A stretch of DNA of 64,000 bases. Origin: Gavia stellata. Taxonomy: Eukaryota > Chordata > Aves > Gaviiformes > Gaviidae. The position numbers and the translations under genes were made by a program. The notes beneath the pieces are model-generated. The model saw nothing but the letters and a program-made list of their open reading frames with translations. It ran no database searches and was not told the origin of the DNA. This document shows, in pieces, positions 51,495-64,000 of the stretch. The stretch's first letter is position 1; each line of letters begins with the position of its first letter. The DNA lies in assembly GCF_030936135.1 (NCBI RefSeq), contig NC_082606.1:5217255-5281254 (forward strand), given 5' to 3'.

Positions 51495-53600
51495 TCTCCT
51501 TTAAAGATGGCAGATGCATACTTATGTTTTAGATTCTTACCCTTCCCCCCCCAAGAAAATTGTTCAATGTCAAATGCAAGCTTTTGAGTGAAAGGAGAAA
51601 TAACTTATTAATACTTACCATATATGAAATTTAGGACCATAATCTTACAACTAAGTACACTGCATTTGCCAGCATTTTTATCTCACATAAACAAGCACAT
51701 AAGGATCATCTTGTTGAAATGTTTGAAATTACTTTAAAAGCAGCATTCGTGTGCTATGGGAAACATTACTTACTTTTTAAATACAGGTGTTTAAAGACAA
51801 GAATAGATAATAAATTAGATAATAAAACTTTGTGACATTTCTTCGGTTTCTCTTATTTCTTCTAGAAGAGTCACATTTTATTTAGCATTTTAATCATCAG
51901 CTCAGCTGATTAGAAACATCGATCAATCACCTTCTTTTGCATGCAACATCCTTGTCATCTGTAAAAAGAAGTATAAAAACCTCAGCCGAGTACTATATGC
52001 TTACTGTGAGGAAGTCTCACATTACCAGCAAAGAAAACATATTACACATTAGGCAAAAAATGTCTCCTTCAGAACCATTTCTTAAGCAAAAAAACAAACC
52101 AAAGAGGGATTCACACAAATCATATTTCTGCTACTCCCACTCGTAACTCTCTAATTGCATGGACTCCTCCTATGAAATCCATGCTGCACATGGGAATTTC
52201 TGTTTTTCCTTAATACTGTATTAGCAGTTTGCACTGCCAGTGGTCCCTGAGCTGAAAGATTCTAAACCCGTATGTTTTCTGGGCTCTTTAGCCACTATCA
52301 TTTAATAAACCTATTGAACTATCACATTTTTTTAATACTTTCCAGGACATTTCTTATGTCATTCTTACATGCACAACATTTCAGATGTCCAGAAAAATCA
52401 AGCACGATCCGGAAGACAGATGTAGTTAACACGCTACCATAATAAATTAAATCAAGTTACAAATATCACAATTCACCCTTTTTAAATTGAATTACCCATT
52501 TTTGAGGCTCCAATAGCAGAAATGAAACTGAAATCACTTAAGCCAGAAAAGAAGTGAGAGAGTTAGATGCTACAAGGGGTGGAGAGCTCTCCTTCCATTT
52601 CCTTGTGATATAAGGAAACCCACTTCTTGGTGTTACAATGCACCTATAGCGTGACGATATAATCTCAAGTCCAAACTCAAGAGTATTCACTTCCTGTAGG
52701 GAAATATGAATATCCTCACAGAGGTGCTTTACTGACGGCCTTACTTCCTGGTTTAGTCAAGAATTTCTCCTCTCAGGAAGAGGTTATCAAAATAGCAGGT
52801 ACCAGGTTTTCTTTTTTTCCTTCAGAAAGGAGAACTTACTTCAGGACAACCTATCATAGTTTATATAACGAAGTTTGAAGTCAGCTTGGTACAACTTCGT
52901 CCGAACTGGTTGACCAGTCACAAGACTATTCTGCTAAAAGGTGTGGGATCATGATAAATACCTTATTTTTACATTTTCTCCACTGTGACCAGCGTAAATG
53001 TACAACACATCTTGCATAACTATGTGCATTTCAAAGTTTGCTCAGGAAGCACTGAGTTACAAGAAGTTCTGCATGTATCATATCGTAATGTATGAAAACA
53101 AACCCCAAAGGAATACTTTTAATATATACACCTGAAAGTTAATGCCCAACAAAAGCAATTTTTAACTTCTGAAAAAGCATATTAAATATAGAAGCTTTAA
53201 AAAAAAAAAAAGGCTTTGTGATTTCAGCTAAAATGGTGGAAGAAAGTGGAGTTGTTTTGCTATTGCAAAGCTTTCAGTGTTGAAGTAAAATGTTATTTTC
53301 ATTAATTCTGTAGCAAGATCAATACGTTAATTCTCATCTAAGTTTAAGACATAATCCTCAACTATAAATCCGTTACCCATGGTTAAACATATAAATTTAA
53401 TATTGAATCATTTATCTTATTATTGCAGAAAGCTACAACTGTACTGTTAAGTTCCAAAAGGAGGTCTGAATTGTGCATTTCAAACAGCTACCTGACAAAA
53501 GACGAGTTATGAAGTAAACAAATACTGATTTTTTCCTCCCCCTAAATTCAAGAAGGCATCAGTTGCTCTAAATGTGCAGAGAGATTATAGAGGATATCAG
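51495..53600. other. intergenic DNA between CA12 and the APH1-like remnant
   Basis: About 2 kb of AT-rich sequence with a second possible CA12 polyadenylation signal near 51822. Nothing else was recognised. Confidence 0.5.
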
Positions 53601-53603
53601 ACA

Positions 53604-54050
53604 CTATCTGGGATGCTGACAAGCTAAAAGGAAGTCACTGTCCCTGCCTAACAAGCAGCGTTTCAGATTTTGAAGGGAGCCACCTGCAGTGAAGAAAGTC
53701 TTAGTCCCTGTGAGAATCAGAGTAATAAAGGATGGTGCCATGCTACCTTCATAGTGAGGATGCAGTAAAGTCTGCCAAAATAAAAATAGTTCAACCAAGT
53801 AGCAGGAATGGAAGTAACATCCAGAGTTCTTCACATGAGACAAGATGGTCGGTGTCAAACAGCTGGGGAGGTGAAATGAAAAGGTGTCATTTTAAAGAAA
53901 TTAGAGCTTTTCAAAAACCCAGAGTCCCGTAATATGCAGTGTGTTAGCTGTAGCTGTCTGTCCCAGAGTTTCATCCACTTCAGTGCTCAGGATCAGCAGA
54001 CCCAGTAACTCCAAACTGAAGGAACACAGCAAACTACAAAGATACATGGG
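53604..54050 (-). pseudogene. APH1-like (gamma-secretase subunit) C-terminal remnant
   Basis: APH1 is a seven-helix scaffold subunit of gamma-secretase. On the minus strand the frame ending at 53604 reads SFITLILTGTKTFFTAGGS, then LKRCLLGRDSDFLLACQHPR, then stop. Against my recollection of human APH1B, about 18 of the last 35 residues match without a gap, including TAGGS, LK-CLL and DFLL, and the stop falls at the same place. A good acceptor (gattctcacag) precedes GGACTAAG at 53707. Upstream, weaker APH1-like segments (Cys-Glu-Glu-Leu-Trp, Arg-Asp-Ser) continue to about 54050 but change frame and contain stops. The position, convergent and just beyond CA12, is where APH1B lies in other amniotes. 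I infer a decayed APH1B or APH1 copy; a diverged but live terminal exon is less likely. Confidence 0.6.
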
Positions 54051-54897
54051 AAAATTAATTACATCCCATGGCTGGGCTGGATACCCAGAACTGGACAACT
54101 GCTAGGTGGAATATTCCCCTCAACTTTCACACTACAAATAAATCATCAGTTTGTACCTCTGCTTATTTTATAGTGGCCTGATAATCTGCCCCACTTTCCA
54201 CCTTTCCTACTGTCAAGACCTTAAGGAAATGAAAGTGATCAGTGAACTCAAGAGACCCAATGCCATCAAGTGGCTCAGAACAACCAGCACCACTGCCAAC
54301 CATTGCTTTTTAATTATTTCCAAGTAATCAAATTTTCTGAAATTCTCAAAGAAAACTGTAAACAGTTATTCTTACAAATTGAGTATATTTTGAAAAATCA
54401 CTTTATGACTTAATTGTCGTGTGGGGTTTTTTTAACCACAAATACAGCTTGGGACATAAATATTCAAAAAGACGCTGTGAGGTTTCTCTTATTACCTTGC
54501 AACTAATATTTCAAATTCCCTGTACTTTAATTAAGCCCAACAAAAGCAAACAGAAGACTTTGTAACACACACGCACAAAATTTCCCACCACGTTCATCTT
54601 TCAGAGTCAATGAAAAAACACCAGTGACTGCTGGACGGCTTTACACACTTGGATGTATCTTACATCCACGTGGCAGTGGATGTATCGAACTGCCAAGAAC
54701 AGTGCAGGCTTTCACGACTAAGTATCGAGCACCAGGATACGCTGAAGTCTCCATTTCTTTAACATGAACATTTAGTACGTGCTCGGCTCTTCACAAAATA
54801 AGAAGTAACAAAGAGATGGTGGCTTGGAAACCTCAGGGAACCAAGCAGCTCACACAAGCAGTTAAATGTTTTGGTGGTACTAGTTTTTAGACAATTT

Positions 54898-54916
54898 CTG
54901 TGATTCTGTGATTCTG
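54898..54916 (+). repeat. octamer repeat resembling a CR1 tail
   Basis: Just over two copies of TGATTCTG, the kind of 8-base repeat that ends many bird CR1 elements. The sequence before it is too diverged for me to confirm a CR1 body. Confidence 0.35.
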
Positions 54917-57900
54917 AAGTAATTTCATTAATAAAAAGCATTCCTGTGAACGTTAAATTCTACTGTGCCATTCTCTCAATTTGAGCTATTACAAAAAAGT
55001 GTCAAAGCCATTTCACAAAAATGGTTTTGCAAGCCTTCCTATTTCTGACCAGCTAACCAGAAAAGTAAGTGGTTAAACTCAGAAATAATACCCATCACTT
55101 GTACCTAACTCTTACTCGGCACAAATTGTTGACAATACACTAAATTACCACATAGCTTTTTAATGTGAAATTATGAAACAGAAGTTCCCTGGACAGCTTT
55201 TAGCCTGTTACATGAAACTGCACAAAGTTGTTTCTGTGGTATCCTAGGACTACAGTAAGATACATAAATCAGCCCCTGTTAACTCCCCTCTTTTCAATTC
55301 TTAGTACAGTCATAGAGAAATAGAAAGCAATTGTCCATGGATGAAAACCACTATACCTCAACTGAAGTAATCCGTATCATAATTCACATTAGCTGCAGAT
55401 ACCTACCTAGACCTCAGGAAGAAAAGGAAAAAAAGACCCTCAAACTTTCTACATTTAAAATGTGTGTTTTTATCAAATCAGGTCTCATTATCCAAGCCAG
55501 TAAAATATATGTAAATGAAAGTAAAACTAAAAGTTTATGACAATTTAAAAGAACAGAACTTGGAAATTTTGCACATTTTCATTAATACATTAGTTTTACT
55601 TGAGCAAAATATATATACTGCATAGTCTCAGAAAAAAGCAATAGTTCCAAAAAAGAACTCGAACATCCAATTGTTTTGCTGTCTTTTAAAAACATAATTA
55701 ACAACTGTTACTAAAAAGAATAACAAAGACAAACAATTTCCGATTCCAGAGAAGTGAAATGGCACCATCTAGTGACTTAGAGATGAGAAAATCAAGTCAG
55801 GAAAGTTGTCACTTCTTTTACTTCCTCACAACACCATGCATTCAAGTTTGGAAACAATAGCAAAAGGAAATGTAAAAATAAACATGAATGCTGGAACACT
55901 TACTATGGAACAAGGAATTGAAACTCAAGCGTTATTACTCAAGGATTATTTTTCTACCAAACTAGGTACCTATAGTCTTTAATATATTAAAGTGTTTTTG
56001 GAGGCATATACAATAAAAATTTAACAAATACTACTGACCCAAATATCTTCCCAGGAAAGCTGAATGCTTTTTAAGCAATGGCAACAACAGCTTATTAAGG
56101 AGCTTTCTATCAATTAATGATAACATACATAGATGTCAAAATTTATGAATAAAAATCAAGTAACTGTGGATGCATCTAACTCTTCAGTGATAAAATCAAG
56201 TAAGGCAGTGGTCCCTTCTGTTCAATTAATAACAACATATCATATTTGCACAGGCACCATGATCCTGCATGTATATATTCAATGATGCACATTTCCAGCA
56301 GATTGCATAAAAGCTGCTAGCATAAAACCTTTCTAAGCTATTTTTACAGAACCAAGTTTAACTGCTTCTGTACAGATTGCATACATTTTATAAAATCTTC
56401 TAGGAATTCATCCACTAGAAAAAATATAGCCAAAGCAGAATGTTTGCTACTTCTTACATGTTTTCCTCTGTGCTTCTCCTAAAGGAATATATTGGAAAAA
56501 AACTTAGTCACATGAGATGACTGAATCACTTTTTCCTCACCAAGAAGTCGTATGCCCTCTGGAGGACTATCAAGGAGGGCTTTTCCTTTAGAAATTGCTA
56601 TACAAAAAGTAAGAGAGTGAAGGAGGTTGCAGAGTGGAGATTCTATACTCTTCAGACATTTTTCACCAATGTTTCCCCTTTTGTTCTTTGCTTTCTGTGT
56701 GTATTGAATAAATACAAAGGCCAGTTTCTTGCTTTGATAGAAAAGTTAAGTCTCTAGCAACTTAAAAAAACACATCAAAACCCACCACTCTAAACTTTTA
56801 CGGTGTCCCACCCTAAAAAGTGGGACAGGTTGAAATTATAGCATCAGAGAATTATCTTTTTTTACACACTGAGAGACGGAAAATACTTTGAGAAGAATGT
56901 TACAGTGATCTGTAGCTCTGCTGTCTTGTCGCTTATCCATAGCTCTACGGCAGGGCAAAGAATACTACCTATTCCTAATAAAAACAAGATAAATAAGGTT
57001 AACTGTTCATTGTAACAAGCTCAAAAGCCATTAAGAAAAGCAACAGAGAGGAAAGCTGGCATTGCTCTATACTGCTGCAATCTTCAGCAAAAATACCCAA
57101 CTCATCATATTCAGGGAAACCACAGAAGAGCAAGCTACTACAGGTACGGACCATATTCCAAGCACATATGGATAAAATCCTTCCTGGTTAGAACAAGCAC
57201 TGGGTCAAACAACTTAATTTTATCTACTAACTTCAACGTATGCAGCTGGCCCAGATCAAATTATTTCTCTATTTCTATGAACCACTTCACCACACAGATA
57301 CCTATTTTAGCTTTAGCAGAGCACAGAAACATGTATTTGAACAGACTGCCCTTCCTCTTTCAAAACTGATTTCAGTTCAAGCTGAAATTTCTGCCTGCAA
57401 GAATGGTTTTCAGCTGACACTCAGTAAAAATGGAGCCCTTGTAATCAGTCTTTTGAGAACACCTACAGAACTCACTTTAACTTTTACAAAAACCTGTATG
57501 ATTTTCAAAATGTGATTTTTTTTTAAACTTTATTTGCAAATATGTGGGGGTATTACTTATAAAAATTAGTTGTCACTTGTTTTAACCATCATGGAGACAA
57601 ACATAGTGGAAATCCACAGACTCCCGTTTGAAATTATGACTTTTACAATCTCAGCTACAGAGATAGTCATGGGACTAACCGAGCAAATGTTTCCGGTCAT
57701 AAAAAGCAGTAAAAGGAAAAGACATGTTAGAGTATCTTCTGATTCTAAAATTTTGTACGAATACCCTGAAAGAAAAGGCATGCAAGTAATTCAAAGAGAA
57801 TACATGAACAAATATGCCTTTTTAGGACTGGCTGTTATTGTATTTTCTCTTTAAGTTGCTTGCACTAAACTTTTGATAAGCTAATGTTCACCCACTGAAT

Positions 57901-59505
57901 TAGTTACATAATTAGAAAGAGATACATTAAACTGCTCCCTAAAATTAAAAGGATGAAAGATAATTTCTACTATCTGATGCCTAATAATAAGGGAATTTAC
58001 TAACATTTAAATTTTAGGACCCTGTACATCTCGAAATAAAGGCAGCAGAAAATTTCATAGGAAAACTTGTTTGCGCTCTAAACCTCACTTTTGACGTAGC
58101 TGAACCTCTGCAGGAGAGTCTGAGCTCACTTGTTGGAAACCACTGCTCTAGGTCAAGAATGACAGATTTGCCGTGGAGTCTTTCAAGAGGCACTTCAGCA
58201 TCTGACATCTCCTTTAAAAATAGAAGGGGCATGAACCTTTAGATCTTGAATTAGTGAAAGAAGTGAGCATGGTCACGTATTATCAGGGTATGGGGGGTCT
58301 TTGCTGAAAAACTGAAAATCAGAAGCACAGAGCAATTTTATTAATAGACGGTATCACTTAAACTATTCTAATTATGCGCAAAGATGGTCAGTATACGGAG
58401 GCGTCGAACATCTCAGGCACCTCTATAGCTGAATCTTTGATTATTCATGTAATCTAATAATTGGCATAGTTATCATAACACAGTCTTCATCTTGGTCACA
58501 CAAGAAACGCTTAGAGCACTCTGACTTCATACTTCTTTGCATGCTGTAGATACAATCATGTCTCCACACAAGACATGCACATGTGTCTGTCAAAAAGCTG
58601 TCAGAAGTCCAGTGGAATCAGGTATCTAATTCATTGGTATGGAGAAATAGACACTAATCAAAATCAGTGTTAGTCACCTTTTTCCCAAAGCAAGAAGATT
58701 TTGGAAAGATATTTGGAACACATGTCAAAGTTTTCACTTGTTATTTGGAAACTGAAAATAAAAGTAAAATCTCTCGGTTTAACATCGGAAATCAATCTCG
58801 TGAAAGATAACTGGCAAAACCAACCTCATTATTGTTTTGCACAAATTACCTGAAATATAGGAAGCTACCCGTAAAGGACATTTACTGTTCGAGTTATTAA
58901 AGATTACGTTTCTGCGATAAAATGGTAATTACAGGGTAAGGTAAGTATCACAGAATGCTCTATGCCTACGCTGTGCATGCAAGTCCAGGTTAGTGAGGCA
59001 AGCTGTTGCTTTTGCACTCAACCATAGTCACTCATCTGACATTTTATACAGCAGTCACAAGACAACATATCATGATATCAAAGGCTACCATATGACACTG
59101 AAACCCACCTCTCAGAAAACTTACCTGACTCCATTAATTTTGTGTTCTCATTTAGATGGAATTTAAATAAAGGGAAAAACCACTTTTAAAGGTCGAATTA
59201 AATATTTCATTCTATATCCTTAAGCAAAACACAGTTTGGAAAGTTTATTATCGTTTAATCACTTTGATCTTTACAGAAGGAGCTACAGTGTCATAAGTTG
59301 AAGAAAACTGTCAGGCAGTAATAACAGTAACTCATGAAAACTTCCAAATATATGGTTGAAAGTGAGTTTGTTCTTACTAATACTAACTTTTAATAAAGAG
59401 CTGTAAAAATGAAAAAAGAGCATATATAAATGAAATATGAACTACTTTGTTTTAAATTCTCTTTCTTTCTAAGTTGTGGCCCTTACTACAGAAGAAAGTT
59501 CAAGG

Positions 59506-59549
59506 GTTAATTAATAGGATTAATCCTGTTAATTAATAGGATTAACCCT
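59506..59549. repeat. 22-base tandem duplication, AT-rich
   Basis: Two adjacent copies of a 22-base unit starting gttaattaataggatta differ by one base. The unit is close to self-complementary, so it can form short hairpins, and it contains homeodomain-type TAATTA cores. Confidence 0.85.
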
Positions 59550-60439
59550 ATTAGCTGTGTGCAAATCTCCAAATTGCATCACAGACCCAAATTTAAAAAT
59601 CAAAGTTTCTAAGTTTTATTATTTGCTTTAAGGCTGCAATCATGTTCTTTTCTATTATTAAACCTAACTCTTGAAAAAGTATGTTGCCACAAGAGAACTG
59701 CTGATATCGAACACTTAGCTATTTTTCAAAAATTATTGCACACTTATGGAATCTCCAGTGAATGGGAAATATCATATGACTTACTTCAAAACTCTGTTGT
59801 AGGTAAATCGGAAAAGTTCCCAGAGCAGAACAGAAAACACCACTCCAAAGAAGAGCACATTTTCCCATACTGATGCTTAATGGCTACCACCAATTTGCAC
59901 AGCAACAAACCACACAAGGGAAGAAAGCAGCAGGGAGACCAGCCAGACGAAAGCCCTTGAATGGGGGGCGGGGGGGGCGACGGACTAAAGAACTGTTATT
60001 CATATTGCATTTGCCACTAGCATCTGAAATTTCCAACAAGGATCTCCATGAGGCAAATAAATTGGTTAGGGAGTTGCAGAGTAAATTCCACAAAAGAAAC
60101 ACACTTAAGAGTGCATTTCCCATGACAAGAAACTATTTTTTAATTTTAAGAAAAATTAAACTAGCAATTTCATCTCTGATGTGGACAGGGTGGTTAAAAA
60201 ACAGTTTAATAACTCTACCCATTTATGCAAACTACATTACTACTGAAAGAGGAAGGACTAGACTAATTACACTGTGTGAGAAAATACAGAAAAGCAGGAC
60301 CACCTTCTAAAAACACTTTCGGTAAAGTCTGTTTCCTACCGTAGCTATGGTTCTCGAGAATACCTGCCAGGCACTGAAAATTAAACAGCAGTGACTTGAA
60401 ATGTATTAAAAAGTGCATATGAAAATGGAGGGCCTGCCT

Positions 60440-61960
60440 AAACATTGGAGCTGGAACGGGCCCGAACTGGGGAGCACGGGGCTGCGTGCAGTGTGGGCTC
60501 GGGGCCAGGCCCTGCCCGGGTGGGGCACCCTGAGCAGCTCTGCAGGGAATGCCAGCCCTCCGGGGCAGCGGGAGCAGGACAAAGGCTGTGCACCCCCGCA
60601 CCCAGGGTGCTCACCTGCCCGTGCCCACTTACTGTAATGCAGCATTGGGAGCTTCCTCATGAATGCCCCGGGAGTAACGAAACCTCAGTCACCACCGCGC
60701 AGAGATCACCGTTTTTTTTACCGCCAAGCACTACAGCACAGCAGTGAGGTGTCCACAGGGCACAGTTTTGCCCCAGAAGGGTGACTGAGGGCGTGGGACA
60801 CGGGGCTGGGGACATCCATGGCCAAAGGGAGCCTGGGCGAAAGTGCCCGGCGGCTGCCCAGGCCTGAGAGGCCATGCTCCAGGACCACACAAGAGCTGGT
60901 TTTCTGAGGTGGATGTGCCCGAAGCCACCCGGGGCGGCCAGCAGCCCTCGCTGGCACCCCCGGTCGGTGGGTGCGGAGCACCCCGAGGGGGCGGCCCCAC
61001 AGAAACGTCTGAGGAGAGACCGGGGTGAGCTGCCGCCACCACCTCAGAAACGCGCCCTGCCCGCAGGGAGGGCCCGGCTGGGCGAGACCGAGACCGCGGC
61101 ACAGCGCCGGCTGCCCGCGGGGGTGCGGCGGCCCGGGTTGAGGGGAGCGGAGCTCAGGCCCACCCAGGCCTCGGCCCGGCGGCCTCCTCACCCCTCAGCC
61201 GGCCGGCAGCGCGGGACGGCCGCCTGCGGGCGGGGCGGGCCCGCTGTCCCGGAGGTTGCCCCCTGCCACCACGCCGCGCCCACCGGCAAAGAGGGAGGCG
61301 GCGCACGGCTGCAGAGCGCCGGCCCGAGTGCGGTGAGCGCGCGCCCGAGGAAGGCTGCCCCGACCCCGGCAGCGGCTGAGGCGAGGGGCAGCTGCCGGCG
61401 GCTCGGCCCAGCCCTGCCCCGCCCCGGGGAGGGGGCCCAGCGCCGTCCCCTACCCCGGCAGCGCCGTGAGGTGGTCGGTGCCCCACGCCCGGCCCCGCCG
61501 GCCCCCCTGCCGCCATCCCACTCTGCAGGAAGCCGCGCCGGGATCCCGGCACCGCGTCTGTGCACCGACACCGCCGGGTTCTGTGCCAGAAAGGCGGACG
61601 TGCGGTACCAGCCCCGCGGCGGCTGGCCCCCGCACACGGCGGCGCGCTCTCCCCTCTGCTCCTGAAGGCCGCCGCTTCCCGCCTCTTCTGCCGGTGTCCC
61701 CAGAGCCCGGGCAGTTTCCCTACAGCCCGGTGTGCGGCTGCCCGCCGGGACCAACCTGCCGCCCCGGCCTCGGCCGCCTGCGGGCTGTGGGGAGGGCGCA
61801 GACAGCGCGAGGCTCCGGGGGAGGGCGCCGCTCCCCTCAGGCGGCGCTGGGCGGGAAGCGGGGTCTCGCCTCACCTGCTCGGAGACAGGGAGGGGGGGAA
61901 GGGCTTCAGTTCTACCTTGTGCTTCGCTGTTTTTTTCCTCCCCTCTCTTGGAAAAGGATA
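60440..61960. promoter_or_regulatory. second CpG island, owner not identified
   Basis: About 1.5 kb of GC-rich, CpG-dense DNA with sharp AT-rich borders, very likely a promoter. On the minus strand two strong donors are visible: GGGCAG/GTGAGC near 60611-60616 and GAGCAG/GTGAGG near 61867-61872. They could end non-coding first exons of a leftward gene. No frame resembles APH1B exon 1 or another neighbour expected here (RAB8B). Many long frames in the island are compositional and are not called. Confidence 0.7.
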
Positions 61961-62435
61961 AAATACCTGCAGAGTAGCGGAGTAGCGTGTGCCGAACAGG
62001 ACCTGGCACTCCAAGAACAATTAATTGAATATTATTTTTAAAGGATCGCCCATCCCCGTACGTGGCAGAGGGAATGGCTTAACCACTTCCTCAGTTCAAG
62101 TACACTTACCAGTGCTATTCTGGATAATTACTTGCAAACAGTATTTAAGAGACAGGCGGTTGCCTTTTCCCTGTATTTTATTGGTTCAGAGCATAAAGGT
62201 GAATTTTACAAAGTCATTGCAAGTCGGGTGAGGCAGCTCAAGCAGTATTTGGCAGCATTAAGACGTTAATCTCATGGACAGAACTTGCTCAGGCTTCTGG
62301 GAAAAACTCCGTCCTTCATCTAGAATACATAGCAGAGCTAGTTAGTTGCTATGTTGCCTGGGAAAAAAAAAAAAAGTAACATAACACTAAGGATTTACAA
62401 ACAGCCTTGAAAATAAATTAAACATTCAACTTCTC

Positions 62436-62461
62436 TTTTTTTTTTTTTTTTTTAAAAAAAA
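62436..62461. repeat. poly-T/poly-A run
   Basis: Eighteen T followed directly by eight A, a simple-repeat tract that can fold on itself and is prone to length error. Confidence 0.9.
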
Positions 62462-62531
62462 CACATTATGGACATGTAATTTGCACTTCACTTGCAGTTA
62501 GTGGTGTAAGTAAAGACCACACTTTCTTTAG

Positions 62532-62671
62532 AGATGAGTACGTTGCCAGTAGTCCAGCAAATGTATGGTATGTGGATGAAATAGTACTGGAAGCGTCACA
62601 AATTGTGAACATAAGCAGTGGAGAAAGGTGCCAGCTGGGCAGTTCTGCAGCATGCCATTTTCTGTCCCAAG
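62532..62671 (+). other. possible exon of unknown gene
   Basis: A 140-base segment has a good acceptor (actttctttag) and a strong donor (CCCAAG/GTAAGT). One frame is open throughout (46 codons, starting DEYVASSPANVWYVDEIV); the other two frames contain stops or do not extend across. I do not recognise the sequence. It lies 0.6 kb right of the CpG island and may be part of a transcript from it, coding or not. It could also be chance. Confidence 0.25.
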
Positions 62672-62679
62672 GTAAGTAT

Positions 62680-64000
62680 GTTCACAGTAGCGTCATCTCT
62701 TTATGCTGTTGCAAAGGTGTAAAAACAACTCAGAAAGGTTAGTGAGCACAATGGTGACATTTCCCTGAGAAATCAACAACTATTTTGAAACAAAGTCCAT
62801 CAATCTAAGAGACCACTGCCTAACACAAGGCCTTAGGGTACCAGTCATAGCTGTGCATCATGGACACTCCTTTGGAGTGGTGGCGTAAGCAGAAAAAGTC
62901 ACAACTGCAGAAAGTCGTCTCAATCATCTACTCAAGGAAGGTATTTAAGACTAAATAGGGTGTGACTACAGAATTCTTGTTCACTTTCAAGTCAGTGCAA
63001 TGTATTCAGTAGTAAAGTTCAAGTTACACATGCTTTCCACAACTCATTAAACATATTAATTCCTCACGAGGAAAACGCTCATATTCTGCTCAAAACTTAA
63101 TACATCATTTCGCAAATTGAAGGAACAATAGGTACTGAATATGTGCTCAGAGGAATTTATGTAACATTTGTTCACACCAGAAGCTTAGTGCTGATGTGCT
63201 CTGCTGAGATGGTAAAAAAATTTTTGAAGCAACTACAAAACATCCTAGACCCCTAAAAATCCTCTTCAGTATGCTTTACATACCATTCCATGCCCTTTCT
63301 TTAAACCTCTAGATGGCAAGAATAACATTACACAACACAAAAGCTTCATTTATGTATCTCTTGAAGATTAGAATCTTTCTAAAGAAAAATTATTCTGAAA
63401 TCTTAAGTTATATTGATGACTTCGATACAGTTCAAGAATTCTAAAGAGCTGCTAGTCAACCAAGTTGGAAAAAGAATCATTCAGGAAAAAGGCAGTTTAC
63501 CAGATTACAAAAGCTGGATACATTCTACACGTGTACCAACAACTTGCCTCTGGTCTGCGAGTGTGCACTGTTTGTATAGTAATCACTAGTCTGCAACCAA
63601 AAATAAATTCAGGAACTGTAATAAATCACCATTTTTAAGCAATGTAATTATGCCTGCTATTTCCTTTTAACAAATAGAGAACGCAAATGTATTTAAAATG
63701 TTACTGGGATGCAGATACATGCCACTAACTTCAGTGAGAACTGAAGGACTTGCAGAAGTGATTTTAGGACTGCTGAGCATCTAGAACCAGTTCAGATCAA
63801 GGGAATCTGCAAGATAATGTTTGAACAGCTGGCCCCAAAGCAGCAAACTTGTCTGCCAGAAGCAGGCTGAAAAAACCACAACAAACCAAACTCAACAAAT
63901 AATAAGGTGCGACAAGAATGTAACTCTACCTTTCTGTTGCTTAAGGTAGAAGAGACAATACATCCTTCTAGGTAAATGCAGTTTATTAGATGAACATGTA
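62680..64000. other. AT-rich DNA, nothing recognised
   Basis: To the right edge I see no exon, RNA gene or transposon that I can support. Confidence 0.45.

Larger units (their letters stand above)
54100..60400. other. intergenic DNA, no gene recognised
   Basis: AT-rich, with short open frames only (94 codons at 57570-57854 and 145 codons at 59873-60310, both plus strand) that show no family signature. I looked for other APH1 exons on the minus strand and found none. Confidence 0.45.

Noticed and set aside
59873-60310. 145-codon plus-strand ORF left of the CpG island
   Set aside because: No family resemblance. It begins beside a G-rich run and continues through AT-rich DNA, so it is not convincing as a gene.
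60445-62009. Long open frames in the right CpG island (up to 273 codons)
   Set aside because: Overlapping, low-complexity frames on both strands caused by base composition, with no family similarity.
1-64000. CRISPR arrays, bacterial operons, integrons or tRNA genes
   Set aside because: None seen. The window is vertebrate nuclear DNA with spliced genes.

Overview
This is a bird nuclear genome window, most likely from Neoaves. It holds large introns, two CpG-rich promoter islands and few repeats. The repeats recognised are a solo ERVL-type LTR of a kind I know from bird genomes and an old CR1 LINE tail. The gene order USP3(-), CA12(+), APH1-like remnant(-) matches the amniote block on human 15q22, where USP3, CA12 and APH1B are neighbours in the same relative orientations. 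All functional calls are from reading the sequence and family knowledge; no search was run.

Left end (1-3,600): the first coding exon of ubiquitin-specific protease USP3 lies on the minus strand in a CpG island. Its first intron runs off the left edge. Between USP3 and CA12 (3,600-26,300) the DNA is mostly featureless. The exception is 8.0-9.2 kb on the minus strand, which holds a phase 1-1 exon with a Kunitz-like cysteine pattern and a netrin-like fragment broken by an in-frame stop. Together these may be relics of an unrecognised secreted-protein gene.

Centre (26,300-51,490): the complete carbonic anhydrase XII gene (CA12) is on the plus strand. I assembled ten coding exons with matching phases into a 1,050-nt CDS (349 residues plus stop). 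It has a signal peptide, all three zinc histidines, the proton-shuttle His, the catalytic Thr/Glu pair, the disulfide cysteines, one transmembrane helix and a short basic tail. It has a TATA promoter rather than a CpG island. Intron 7 uses a GC donor. Intron 2 carries the solo LTR and the CR1 tail.

Right end (51,500-64,000): 2.1 kb beyond the CA12 polyadenylation signal, on the opposite strand, is a diverged C-terminal APH1 (gamma-secretase subunit) segment, exactly where APH1B is expected. A second CpG island (60.4-62.0 kb) has good minus-strand splice donors but no coding exon I can identify. A splice-bounded open exon of unknown identity lies at 62.5 kb on the plus strand.
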